From NCBI GenBank assembly GCA_934635225.1, contig CAKTYZ010000015.1, forward strand, positions 1 through 64,000: a DNA stretch of 64,000 bases. Direction: 5' to 3'. Positions 23,402 to 32,106 of this stretch are shown here, piece after piece; position 1 is the stretch's first letter; each line of letters begins with the position of its first letter. The notes under the pieces were generated by a model, which ran no database searches, was not told the DNA's origin, and was given only the letters and a program-made list of their open reading frames with translations. The translations under genes and the position numbers were made by a program. This DNA is from an uncultured Kiritimatiellota bacterium (GTDB lineage Bacteria; Verrucomicrobiota; Kiritimatiellia; RFP12; UBA1067).

Positions 23402-25348
23402 ATGAAAATTGATATTGTTCACGCCGTCGTAGGCATTTGTGGTGTAGTGCTTATGGCAAATCATCAGGTTGCCTTTGCCGCAGACCCAGGCGGTTACCCT
23501 GGTTTTGTCAAGGCGGTGTTCACCGGCTCGGCGTGTGACACGACGAGCGACGTTTTCGCAAATGCAAAGACGTGGGTGGCTGCGCCGGAGGAGATGTACG
23601 CATCGGATTTGCCGCAGCGGACAACTGTGGCCTACGGGGCCTACATGTACATGGAACAGGGTGTCCAGTATGACTTCAAAGGTTGCTATGACGATTATGT
23701 GACCGTGAAGATCGGTTCGACATGGGTTCTCTCGCAGGGCGGCGAATGCAAGGAGCGCACGGGCTCGTATACGCCGACGGCAACGGACTGGTACAAGATT
23801 GACTTACGCGTGGCGAACGATGGTGACATTGGCGGTTGCCGGAACAGTTCGCAGTACGGTATTCTGTGGAAGACGTCGACCGAATCAACGTGGCACAAGT
23901 TTGCCGTCGATTCCAATCGCTTCCTGACAGGGCCACTCCTTGAAGGAATCAAGATCGACAAGCCGTATCCTGTGGTTCTTTCCGCCCAGATGCGCGCTTC
24001 CGATCCGACGGTGATGGATGTCGAGTACCGTGTCTATTCCATGTCCGACACGGTGAACGTGCGGGCACTTGCCTTTGAGAACGGTGAGCGGAGTTTCGCA
24101 AACGTCGTGCGGCCATCAACGTTCTTGGAAGGGAGCGTCATCGGCGACAACGTGTCCGCGAACACCGTGAACTCCTTTGCGTGGAAGGTGTCGGCGGACT
24201 GGAAGGTCGATCTCGCGCAGGTGGCGGTCGAGGTATTGGCGAAAGAGGTCGATGAGGGATTGGTGCCGCTCGATTTCGTCACGATCCCGGCGCATGGAGA
24301 CTACGGCGCGGTCATATGCTCGGCGAACGTCGTTTCGGATGCGCAGTATCGTGATGCGCTCTACTGGCTCTATGCCGACGGCGATGCGGATCTTTCGCTC
24401 AAGGATGGTTGGCTGCGTGATGCGCAGGGACGGATTCTCGTCAAAGGCGATGCGCTACAGAATGACGGTTATGCCGCCGAATTCGTCTATTCGCGAATGG
24501 GTTATGACGCGATGGGCACGAACTGCCAATGGCCGCATGCGGTCGTGGGTGCGCTTGAACGCCTGCGTCGCGTGACGATGCCGTATGCGAATAACCATCG
24601 GTATGCGGTCAAGGGTTGGACGACACCTGCCGCGCAGACGATGGGCAACGGCCTGTACATGGTCATTGACCTCAACATTACGGATTACGGGTCTCCCGTC
24701 AGCTACTTGGACGCCGCGCCGGCGAACTGGGGCGACGAATACAAGACGAACAAGATTGTTCTGCGGCGCATCGACGATCTGAATGGAACATATTACGCGG
24801 GTGTCTTCGAGGTTACCGAGGCGCAGTGGGCGAAGGTTATGGGCGGGACGAGCACGAGTACGAAACCGAAAGGTGACGTGTCTTATAATATGATTCGTGG
24901 CGATGCGGACGTGTATGACTGGCCGAGTTCTAATGAGGTTGCCGCGAACAGTTTCATGGGCTCGCTTCGCCTAATGACAGGGATTCCGACGTTTGACTTG
25001 CCGAGTGAAACTGAATGGGAATACGCGGCGCGTGCGGGCGTGACGACAAAATGGCTGTGCGGCGACAGCGAGGAAGGGTTGGATGACTTTGCTTGGTATT
25101 CCAAGAACAGTGACGGAACGACGCATCCCGTTGGCACGCGTCAGCCGAATGCTTGGGGACTTTACGACGTGCATGGTAATGTGGAGGAGTGGTGCTTGAA
25201 TAGAGATGGTCCCTTCAGGGGGCAGCGCAGCGGCAAGATCAGCGACGATGCGTCACACTGCGCCTTTGCCTGTCGGGACAAGACCATTCCGTCTGGCAAG
25301 TACTACTGCTACGGGTTCCGCTTGTTCTGCCGCCCAGCATCGAAGTAA
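23402..25348 (+). CDS. secreted protein with C-terminal SUMF1/formylglycine-generating-type domain
   Basis: 648 residues with a signal peptide (about 1-26) and AGGAG before the ATG. The N-terminal part (about 30-260) is beta-rich and unrecognised. From about residue 415 the SUMF1 fold appears: GVFEVTEAQWAKVMGG, FDLPSETEWEYAARAG, HPVGTRQPNAWGLYDVHGNVEEWC and YGFRLFCRP. True formylglycine-generating enzymes activate sulfatases, but many secreted relatives are binding or surface proteins; the catalytic Cys pair is not obvious here, so function is open. Confidence 0.85.
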   Translation: MKIDIVHAVVGICGVVLMANHQVAFAADPGGYPGFVKAVFTGSACDTTSDVFANAKTWVAAPEEMYASDLPQRTTVAYGAYMYMEQGVQYDFKGCYDDYVTVKIGSTWVLSQGGECKERTGSYTPTATDWYKIDLRVANDGDIGGCRNSSQYGILWKTSTESTWHKFAVDSNRFLTGPLLEGIKIDKPYPVVLSAQMRASDPTVMDVEYRVYSMSDTVNVRALAFENGERSFANVVRPSTFLEGSVIGDNVSANTVNSFAWKVSADWKVDLAQVAVEVLAKEVDEGLVPLDFVTIPAHGDYGAVICSANVVSDAQYRDALYWLYADGDADLSLKDGWLRDAQGRILVKGDALQNDGYAAEFVYSRMGYDAMGTNCQWPHAVVGALERLRRVTMPYANNHRYAVKGWTTPAAQTMGNGLYMVIDLNITDYGSPVSYLDAAPANWGDEYKTNKIVLRRIDDLNGTYYAGVFEVTEAQWAKVMGGTSTSTKPKGDVSYNMIRGDADVYDWPSSNEVAANSFMGSLRLMTGIPTFDLPSETEWEYAARAGVTTKWLCGDSEEGLDDFAWYSKNSDGTTHPVGTRQPNAWGLYDVHGNVEEWCLNRDGPFRGQRSGKISDDASHCAFACRDKTIPSGKYYCYGFRLFCRPASK

Positions 25349-25396
25349 GTCTTTTGCTCAAGAAACGGCAAACGCGGCATGAGGTACTCAGCGACA

Positions 25397-25432
25397 GAAC
25401 GGACGGGGGACTGCGCCCCCCGAACCCTCGGC
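25397..25432. repeat. REP-like palindromic element, copy 1
   Basis: A 36-base element beginning GAACGGACGG and containing a hairpin closed by GGGGG/CCCCC, followed by CCCGAACCC. It shares all but five bases with 26113-26148 inside the RAYT gene. Located just 3' of that gene. Confidence 0.65.
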
Positions 25433-25480
25433 AGAGGAGAGGACGAGTCGGAAGTCGCCCGCCTACGCGGCGGCAGAGGG

Positions 25481-26626
25481 TTAGGCCCTTTCGCGCGCCT
25501 TTTCGCAGAGCGCGGCGGCGAGGTCGTTCATCGCGAGGCAGTGGGCGCGAAAGAGGTGGGCGGCGGCTGGGTCGCGGCGCATCGCAAGGGCCGAGATGTG
25601 GGGCGTCGTGTTGGTGAAGCCCGAAAGAATGAGCAGCCGGTCGGCGGCGAGTTCGCGCGAGTCTTCGGCCGAGGGGTCGTAGCGTGGCGGCAGGGCGCAG
25701 GGCAGCATCTTGACGAAGCGGGCGTTGGGCGTCGCCTTGAGCTGCTTGAGCAGTTCGGTTTCGCCCGGCGAAATGAAGCCGCTGACGATCACCGCGCCTC
25801 GACGGGCCTTTTCGACGAGTTCGGCGATGGTGGGCTCGTGTTCGGCGAGCGACTTCTTGAGCGTCAGGCGGGCGTGAATGAGAAAGGGCGAGCCGAGCAA
25901 AGTGAGATTGCCCATCGCCGACCAGACGCGCACGGGGTCGAGAATCGCGTGGCGAATGGGAGCGAAGCGCAAAAATCGGTCGGGGTGGCGGCGTTTCCAG
26001 AGGGCGCGCACCGGGTTGAGCTTGATATAGCGGCGAATGGCCTTGAGCTGGCGCGAGTCGAACGAAAGCTCGATATAGGCGCGGCGGTCGAAGCGAAGCG
26101 CGGAATGGGCGGAACGGACGGAGGGCGGTGCCCCCCGAACCCCCGGCGAAGGAAAGGGAGCTGTCGCCCCGTTCAGCCGCGCGAGGGCTTCGGCGCGGGT
26201 GAGGCCTTGGCGCGTCAGCCGCTGAATCTGGGCGGCGATGGCGCGTTCGCACGCGAGGGTTTCGGCGAAGCGCGCCGCCGCCTCGTGGGGTGCGGGGGCC
26301 GGGCCCCCGTTCAATTGGGCCCAAGCCGCCTCAATCGCCTTCATGAGCGCGAAGCTGGCCCAAAGAGGGTTGAAGTCGGGCGCGCGGCCGTAGCGCACGA
26401 TCATGAGAAAATGAACATGGTCGGGCATGATGACGAAATCAGAAATCGTCACGGCGGGGTAAACGGCGTGAAACGCCCGCAAGAACGCCTTGACGGTTTC
26501 GCCCGCCGGCAGCAGCACGGGGCGCGCTTCGCCTTCGACGAGCCGCGCGAGCAGTTGGGGGCGACCTTCGAGCGTCAGCGTGATGAAGAAGAACTGAAGC
26601 CCGCTGTGGTGGAATTCAAGTTTCAT
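25481..26626 (-). CDS. REP-associated tyrosine transposase (RAYT) with an extra C-terminal domain
   Basis: 381 residues. The Y1 HUH motif is MPDHVHFLM with His70 and His72; the catalytic Tyr is probably Tyr184 (RRAYIEL), followed by the typical RRYIKLNPVRA. Between them is an insertion of about 80 residues, part of which (160-172) is encoded by a REP-like element. The C-terminal ~150 residues (AVIVSGFISPGETELLKQL, then RLLILSGFTN) look like a Rossmann-type DprA/LOG-related domain. RAYTs cut and join single-stranded REP hairpins. The fusion domain's role is unknown. Confidence 0.88.
   Translation of the reverse strand: MKLEFHHSGLQFFFITLTLEGRPQLLARLVEGEARPVLLPAGETVKAFLRAFHAVYPAVTISDFVIMPDHVHFLMIVRYGRAPDFNPLWASFALMKAIEAAWAQLNGGPAPAPHEAAARFAETLACERAIAAQIQRLTRQGLTRAEALARLNGATAPFPSPGVRGAPPSVRSAHSALRFDRRAYIELSFDSRQLKAIRRYIKLNPVRALWKRRHPDRFLRFAPIRHAILDPVRVWSAMGNLTLLGSPFLIHARLTLKKSLAEHEPTIAELVEKARRGAVIVSGFISPGETELLKQLKATPNARFVKMLPCALPPRYDPSAEDSRELAADRLLILSGFTNTTPHISALAMRRDPAAAHLFRAHCLAMNDLAAALCEKARERA
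26111..26148. repeat. REP-like palindromic element, copy 2, inside the RAYT gene
   Basis: Matches copy 1 with five differences over 36 bases and keeps the GCCCCCCGAACCC core. It lies in frame in the insertion region of the transposase gene and keeps the frame open. Confidence 0.65.
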
Positions 26627-26680
26627 ACAGCGTTATTATACAGGAATCGTTTGGGCGCGGCAAGGGTGGGTGAATGTCTC

Positions 26681-26827
26681 ACACGGAGAGACGGAGGCAC
26701 GGAGATGAGTGTCGGGAAGAGTGTTAAACACAGAGAACCCAACGAAAGAGAAGCGCGAGAAAACAGACAGTCATGCGCGAAGCTCCCTGTCGCCTCTCGT
26801 CGCCCGGCCGCAGGCCGCTCTGTGTTT
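26681..26827. repeat. intergenic repeats between RAYT and the large secreted-protein gene
   Basis: A degenerate ACACGGAG tandem (26681-26705) is followed by an inverted repeat AAACACAGAG (26726-26735) / CTCTGTGTTT (26818-26827). Similar ACACGGAG and ACACAGAG motifs are common intergenic repeats in environmental Gram-negative genomes. No gene is apparent here. Confidence 0.45.
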
Positions 26828-26853
26828 GACCTCTCTGAGAAAGGTGGCTTGAG

Positions 26854-29800
26854 ATGAAACGAAAAATCAGAATTCTGTTTGCGCAATGCGCAGTACTCCT
26901 GTGCGCTGCGTCGGCTTGGGCCGATGTCGTGCACGTCACGTGCCAGACCTCGACGGGCGGAACGGTGTCGACTGTCGCCGAGGCGGCGCTGGAGACGGGA
27001 TGCGCCTACACGACCGTTCCCGCGCCCACGAAAAGCGGCTACATCTTCACCCACTGGACGATTTCGACGAAGCAGGACTTCGCCGCCCGTGACGCCTGGG
27101 GGCGGGCCTATGACGCGCCGAGTTTCATGCTCTACGAGGACACGACGCTGACGGCGCACTATCTGCCCGCTTCGCGGGACTCGGATGGCGACGGCGTGCC
27201 CGACGGACACGAGCTCTACTGGTACGGCGACCTCGCGCCGGACGCCGCGAGCGACACGGACGGCGACGGGTACACGTTCGCCAAGGAACTGGCGAACGGG
27301 ACGAATCCGCTCTTTCCTGACACGTCTGAGTCAGGCGGCGTCAGCCGTGCGCTGTCGGGCACGTTCCTCTACAATCCGCACCGTTACGCGCCCGTCGTCG
27401 TGCGCAGCGAGCCGGAGGGGAGGCTTTGCACCACGACGACGAACTACTGCTCGACGGGCGACCTGCAGCGCACCCCGACCCTCTCCGTCGCGAACGGATT
27501 CGCCTACTGGACGGTTGACGGCGTGGCGCAGCGCGACGCCTTTGGACGCGCCCTCGACCAGGTTGTCATCGATCCCGACGCCGCCCACGTCACCGAGGCC
27601 GTCGCCCATTACGTCGCGGATAAGGCGGTGCGGTGGTCGCTCTACTGGTACGGGCGCACGGACATCGCAATGGACAGCGACACGGACGGCGACGGCTACA
27701 CGTTCGCCGAGGAGTTGGCGAACGGCACGAATCCGCATTTTCCTGACACGTCTGAATCAGGCGGCGTGAGCCGTGCGTTGTCGGGCACGTTCCTCTACAA
27801 TCCGCACGACTACGCGCCCGTCGTCGTGCGCAGCGAGCCGGAGGGCGCGCTGTTCGCGACGGTGACGAACTATGTGACGGCCGGAGACATTCAGAGGACA
27901 GATGCGCCGCCTGTCGCGGACGGCTTCGCCTATTGGACGGTTGATGGCGTGGAGCAGCGCGACGCCTTCGGCCGCGCGCTGGACCAGGCGGTCGTCACGC
28001 CGGACAGCGAACATGTCTTTGACGTCGTCGCCCACTACGTCGCTGACGAGGCCGCGCGGTTGTCCTATTACTGGTACGGGCGTCCGGACGTCGCGATGGA
28101 CAGCGACACGGACGGCGACGGCTTCACCTTCGCCGAGGAGATCGCGAACGGGACGAATCCGCACTTCCCCGACACGACGGAGCCGGGCGGAATCGCCTAC
28201 GCCGACTCGGCGACGCTGGAGGCGAACCTGCAGCCGTTCGACCCGGCGACGGGCGCGGTCGTCGGCGAGCGGTTCGAGGAGATTTTCACCTCGCCGTTCG
28301 CGGGGAACGCCGCGACGAGCCGGACGTTCGGCCCGAACGCGCGTCCGGTCGTCGCGGACGTGAACGGCGACGGGCTCTTCGACCTCGTGATCCTCTACGA
28401 CGGCGGCTACGCGGTCTACCTGAACGGCGGCACGTCCGGCAACCCGACGTTCACGCGCGACGACACGGTTTCGACGAACGGCCTCGACCTCGCGCAGGGC
28501 TCGCTTGCGGCCTTGGACGGCTTGACGCTCGACGTGCCGCCGACGGACGCGGTGAGCTGCGCGTTCGGCGACGTCGATCGGGACGGAATCGCCGACCTGC
28601 TCGTGAGCGACGCGGAGGGGCGCATCTGGTTCTACCGGGGGCTGGGCGAGAACGCCTTCGCCCTGCAGCACAAGGTCTGGGGCGGCTCGCACGCGGGCTT
28701 CGCGCCGAGGCTGACGATCGCGCTTGTGGACTGGGACGGAGACGGCGACCTCGACTGCGTGTGCGGCACGGCGGACGGCAAGCTCATGCTGCTCGTCGAT
28801 CCACGCGTCGGGCGGCCGACGAACGTGCAGGCGACGGCGGGCGTCGACTCGGTCGTGCTGACGTGGGACCCGAACGGCAACTCGCGCGTGCGCGGCTACG
28901 GCGTCTACCGGGGCGCGGACACGAACGCCTACGACCGCATCGAGGCGCAGTGGCCGCTGCCGCGCTACCGCGACCGGCCGGAGGTCGTGCGGGACTACTA
29001 CTACCGCGTGACGAGCGTGAGCCGGTTCTACACGAGCGGCAATTCGACGCCCACGACGAGCGAGTCCCTGCCGACGGACGCGGTGTACGTGCAGTTCCAT
29101 CCGCACGTCTGGCTGACGGGCACGAGCGGCTTCACGGGGTCGAACGTGACGGTGATCGTCTCGATGAACAACTCGATGGGCATCTCCGCCGAGGGGCTGT
29201 CGCTGACGTTCGCCTACGACCCGGCGGTGCTGGCGCCGCGCGGCATCCGCACGACCGGCCTCACGGCGGGGCTCGTCGCGGGCGGGACGGCCACCGTGCC
29301 GTCCGCCGGCACGTGGCGCTTCGCCGCGCAAGGCGGCGAGATCGCGACGGGCGCGGGGCGGTTCCTGCTGCTGGACTTCACGATCCTGCCCGTCCACGAC
29401 GTCACCGAGACGACGGTCACGCTCACGGCCGCGACGGTGAAGGCCCTCGACGGACGGGCGGTCACGCTCGACCTGCCGCAGTCGGCCACGGTCGAGATCT
29501 CCGATTCCGATCCGCTTGTGCCGGCGATTGTCGCCGTGCATGTGGCGGACGCGGCGGTTGACAGCGAGACGACGTTCGATTTGCCCGTCACGGTCACGGC
29601 GACGGAAACGCTGACGAACTTCGCGGCGACGGTCGCCTGGGACGAGACGCTGCTGGAACTGAAGGGTATTCAGACAGGATTCACAGGATTGACAGGATTG
29701 GGTGAGAATCTTGTGAATCCTGTCAATCCTGTCAAAAACTCGTGTGTCGTCCAGACGGCGGGCGGAGACTTCGCGCTGACGTTCTACGCGAAGGACCCGG

Positions 29801-30027
29801 CGTCGGCGGCGACGAACTTCGCGGCGCGGGTGAGCCTGACGGGCGTCGCGGCGAACGACTGCCACGGCTTCGCCGTCTCGGCGGCGGATGCGGCTGGGAC
29901 GGTTCTCATCAAGAACGCGCATCCGTGGGTGCCGGCGACGGTCAGCGTCGGCGTCGGGAGCGTGTCGGTCGAGACGCGCACGACGTTCGAGATGCCCGTC
30001 ACGCATTTTACAAGCCGTATGGGGTGA
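26854..30027 (+). CDS. large secreted repeat protein, truncated at its 3' end
   Basis: 1057 residues with a signal peptide (about 1-23). Order: InlB-like repeat (30-105), Ca-binding DxDxDG stretches of thrombospondin-3 type (about 110, 135), two near-identical ~140-residue repeats (about 150-430), an FG-GAP/VCBS-like part (about 490-650), a fibronectin-like domain (650-740), then cohesin-like domains (about 755-885 and 890-1020). A third cohesin-like domain starts near 1030 (VSVETRTTFEMPVT) but stops after about 25 residues in unrelated HFTSRMG. So the gene is broken near 30003, most simply by the phage that follows. Probable surface or scaffolding protein. Confidence 0.8.
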   Translation: MKRKIRILFAQCAVLLCAASAWADVVHVTCQTSTGGTVSTVAEAALETGCAYTTVPAPTKSGYIFTHWTISTKQDFAARDAWGRAYDAPSFMLYEDTTLTAHYLPASRDSDGDGVPDGHELYWYGDLAPDAASDTDGDGYTFAKELANGTNPLFPDTSESGGVSRALSGTFLYNPHRYAPVVVRSEPEGRLCTTTTNYCSTGDLQRTPTLSVANGFAYWTVDGVAQRDAFGRALDQVVIDPDAAHVTEAVAHYVADKAVRWSLYWYGRTDIAMDSDTDGDGYTFAEELANGTNPHFPDTSESGGVSRALSGTFLYNPHDYAPVVVRSEPEGALFATVTNYVTAGDIQRTDAPPVADGFAYWTVDGVEQRDAFGRALDQAVVTPDSEHVFDVVAHYVADEAARLSYYWYGRPDVAMDSDTDGDGFTFAEEIANGTNPHFPDTTEPGGIAYADSATLEANLQPFDPATGAVVGERFEEIFTSPFAGNAATSRTFGPNARPVVADVNGDGLFDLVILYDGGYAVYLNGGTSGNPTFTRDDTVSTNGLDLAQGSLAALDGLTLDVPPTDAVSCAFGDVDRDGIADLLVSDAEGRIWFYRGLGENAFALQHKVWGGSHAGFAPRLTIALVDWDGDGDLDCVCGTADGKLMLLVDPRVGRPTNVQATAGVDSVVLTWDPNGNSRVRGYGVYRGADTNAYDRIEAQWPLPRYRDRPEVVRDYYYRVTSVSRFYTSGNSTPTTSESLPTDAVYVQFHPHVWLTGTSGFTGSNVTVIVSMNNSMGISAEGLSLTFAYDPAVLAPRGIRTTGLTAGLVAGGTATVPSAGTWRFAAQGGEIATGAGRFLLLDFTILPVHDVTETTVTLTAATVKALDGRAVTLDLPQSATVEISDSDPLVPAIVAVHVADAAVDSETTFDLPVTVTATETLTNFAATVAWDETLLELKGIQTGFTGLTGLGENLVNPVNPVKNSCVVQTAGGDFALTFYAKDPASAATNFAARVSLTGVAANDCHGFAVSAADAAGTVLIKNAHPWVPATVSVGVGSVSVETRTTFEMPVTHFTSRMG
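29673..29733. repeat. hairpin of 9-bp ACAGGATT units inside the coding sequence
   Basis: Three direct units (GACAGGATT, CACAGGATT, GACAGGATT), a seven-base loop, then three units in inverse (AATCTTGTG, AATCCTGTC, AATCCTGTC). The element keeps frame and adds the peptide TGFTGLTGLGENLVNPVNPV in a surface loop of the second cohesin-like domain. Confidence 0.8.
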
Positions 30028-30121
30028 TATGGGATTGTATGAGAGCGTTTGTTTTCAAGGGTTTGCTCGGGGTTGTGTGTTCGCTGATGTTCGCCATTGT
30101 TCGGGTTTGCTATAAGGTTTG

Positions 30122-30280
30122 TTATACCTTCGGAACGCCAAGGCGCGAGGCGAGTTTCTTCTGCGTTTCGTGGATGCCGCGCAGTATGTCCCGTATCTGC
30201 TGGAGATAATGCGCCGATGCGATGATGGCGACTATCAGCACCAGCGAAACCGTGAGACCGATTCCGGTTGCGAGGTTCAT
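30122..30280 (-). CDS. small single-pass membrane protein at the phage left end
   Basis: 52 residues: MNLATGIGLTVSLVLIVAII forms an N-terminal membrane segment, followed by a charged amphipathic helix ending RLGVPKV. The start is preceded by CGAAAGGA, the ribosome-binding site used through the phage, so it belongs to the phage. It is the only confident minus-strand phage gene here. It might act in superinfection exclusion or as a holin-like protein; neither can be shown. Confidence 0.6.
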   Translation of the reverse strand: MNLATGIGLTVSLVLIVAIIASAHYLQQIRDILRGIHETQKKLASRLGVPKV

Positions 30281-30313
30281 ATGATTCCTTTCGTTTTGCC
30301 CTTGACGGCGGGA

Positions 30314-30342
30314 AGTATATCACACGGCGGGATGTTTCGCAA
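30314..30342 (-). promoter_or_regulatory. promoter of the minus-strand phage gene
   Basis: On the minus strand TTGCGA (30342-30337), a 17-base spacer and TATACT (30319-30314). Confidence 0.6.
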
Positions 30343-30455
30343 GCGATTCACCCCGCCGGAGAGAGCGCCCGGAGTGTGTCGATGTGCGTTTCAGCCCCAA
30401 AAACAAGGGGTTTCGGCGTGATGTAAGAAAAAATAATTTTTCTTCATTTTCCCCC

Positions 30456-30484
30456 TTGCGCGTTATAACGCGATGTGGTATAAT
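30456..30484 (+). promoter_or_regulatory. early phage promoter with embedded palindromic operator
   Basis: TTGCGC (30456-30461), a 17-base spacer and TATAAT (30479-30484). The perfect 14-bp palindrome CGCGTTATAACGCG (30459-30472) fills the -35/spacer region, the position expected for a repressor operator. Confidence 0.8.
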
Positions 30485-30549
30485 TGTGGGCGTCAAGAGC
30501 AAATAGGGCGTTTGCGAATGACAGGGCAAAAACGAAAGGAAACAAGAAG

Positions 30550-30891
30550 ATGCAAAAGCAAGAGTTCGAGAAGAGGACGCCGTTCCTCGACAAGACCGAT
30601 CACGAGAACTACGCCGACTGGTTCGAGCCGGCGTACATGGGCGCGAAGAACATCGACAAGGATGACTTCTGCGCGATGCTGAAGGACGAGACGGTGCGCA
30701 AGTTCGTCCGTGCGGTCAGCGAGGCGTTCCGCGCCAACGAAGCGACCGAGAAGGATGCCATGAAGGAACAGCTGCACCTCCGCGATTGCGTGAGGACGCT
30801 AAACGGGAAGAACGCCGAGCTGCGCAAGGCGCTGTCGCTGATCTCCGCAGACTGCGACCGTGCGCTGGTCAAGGCGGAGGCCGCTGCGTAA
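30550..30891 (+). CDS. phage early protein, hypothetical
   Basis: 113 residues with CGAAAGG upstream. The C-terminal half (about 60-110) is a heptad-like charged helix (LRDCVRTLNGKNAELRKALS). First gene after the operator-controlled promoter. No family recognised. Confidence 0.65.
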   Translation: MQKQEFEKRTPFLDKTDHENYADWFEPAYMGAKNIDKDDFCAMLKDETVRKFVRAVSEAFRANEATEKDAMKEQLHLRDCVRTLNGKNAELRKALSLISADCDRALVKAEAAA

Positions 30892-30954
30892 GATGGAACG
30901 CCCCGCCTGGCATGGGCAGCCGGGCGGGGCAAGGCAAAACGAAAGGCAACGGCA

Positions 30955-31872
30955 ATGAAACTTTACGTCGGCACATACGCGAAGTACAACAACGGAGACC
31001 TCTCCGGCGCGTGGCTCGACCTCGACAGGTTTGCGAACGCGGAGGAGTTCGAGGCGGCATGCAAGCGGATCCACCGCGACGAGCACGACCCCGAGCTGAT
31101 GTTCCAGGACGTCGAGACGGATCCCGGATGCGACTGGCAGGAGGGACTGTACAGCGAGAGTTCGATACCCCGCGACTACTGGACGCTCAAGGCCGAGGCG
31201 GAGGCCGAGGCGAAGAAGTCCGCGAGCCGCCCGAAGTCGGCGGAGCGGATGGAGCAGGAGCGCCTGTGCGCCGTGTACATGGCGGCGAGGGGGTACGACC
31301 GCAGCACGGATCGCAGGGCGAGGATGTACGACCGCGAGCGCGACTTCCTGATGAAGCGCGACCGCTTCGTGGAGCTGTCGGACGGTGTGGTTCTTCCCAT
31401 CGGCAGGCCGTCGATCCAGACGCGCTTCTGCTGCGGGGAGGACGACCGGGGGCAGGGCGGCGAGGAGTACGGCACGATGGCGTACGCCCACAAGGTGCTG
31501 GAGTACAAGCGCACCGAGGAAGGGTTCAAGCGCGCGAACGTCGGAGACTTCGACCGCGAGATGGTCCACCTCGTCGGACGCCGTGCGTGGAGGTTCGCCA
31601 GGACGGGCGGAGACGGCGCGGAGACCTGGCGCGGGGACTTCGTTCCGTGCCTCATGCGCGGCGGACTCACGGACGGGAGCGTGTACCTCGGGAACGCGGC
31701 GAACGCCGGACGCCCGGAGACGGTGGTGCGCATCCTCAACGACGAGGACATGTGGAGGATGCGCAGAGGGTACATGACCGTGCGGAGGGACTTCAGGAGG
31801 CGGGTCAACGCCTACTGGAAGTGCTTCGGCGCGTCCAAGATACAGACATGGACATACTGGACAGAGGCGTGA
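30955..31872 (+). CDS. protein with N-terminal ArdA-like anti-restriction module
   Basis: 305 residues. Residues 1-60 (LYVGTYAKYNNGDLSGAWLD ... EEFEAACKRIHRDEHDPELMFQD) match the first domain of ArdA proteins, DNA mimics that block type I restriction enzymes. After that the protein departs from ArdA: a basic Lys/Arg-rich stretch and an unrecognised C-terminal region of about 200 residues. Either a chimeric anti-restriction protein or a different use of the domain. CGAAAGG precedes the ATG. Confidence 0.7.
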   Translation: MKLYVGTYAKYNNGDLSGAWLDLDRFANAEEFEAACKRIHRDEHDPELMFQDVETDPGCDWQEGLYSESSIPRDYWTLKAEAEAEAKKSASRPKSAERMEQERLCAVYMAARGYDRSTDRRARMYDRERDFLMKRDRFVELSDGVVLPIGRPSIQTRFCCGEDDRGQGGEEYGTMAYAHKVLEYKRTEEGFKRANVGDFDREMVHLVGRRAWRFARTGGDGAETWRGDFVPCLMRGGLTDGSVYLGNAANAGRPETVVRILNDEDMWRMRRGYMTVRRDFRRRVNAYWKCFGASKIQTWTYWTEA

Positions 31873-31888
31873 TGGGCGGAGGTGCGAC

Positions 31889-32044
31889 ATGGACTATGCA
31901 GAGCATGTGCCGGCGCAGCTGCGCGATCGGTTCGTCACCGCGTACCGTGGACAGTACGGCTGGTGGTTCGAGTTCGACGGATCCGTCCGCTTCGATGATG
32001 TCAGGGGGGGGGCAACTCCCCTTCGCATACGGCGAGTCGATTGA
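31889..32044 (+). CDS. short ORF broken at a run of nine G
   Basis: 51 residues from ATG at 31889 (GGAGG upstream). Bases 32004-32012 are nine G. The frame used before the run closes at 32044, but removing one G continues in phage-like codons (LPFAYGESIEDCRKMMENF) through 32100. This could be a sequencing slip, phase variation or programmed frameshifting. Confidence 0.4.
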   Translation: MDYAEHVPAQLRDRFVTAYRGQYGWWFEFDGSVRFDDVRGGATPLRIRRVD

Positions 32045-32106
32045 GGACTGCCGCAAGATGATGGAGAACTTCACGATCATTCAGAGACCAAAGGAGACAA
32101 GAGACA

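Noticed and set aside
27757..30006. 749-codon open frame on the minus strand
   Set aside because: Antisense to the signal-peptide-bearing secreted protein with clear domains; very Arg-rich.
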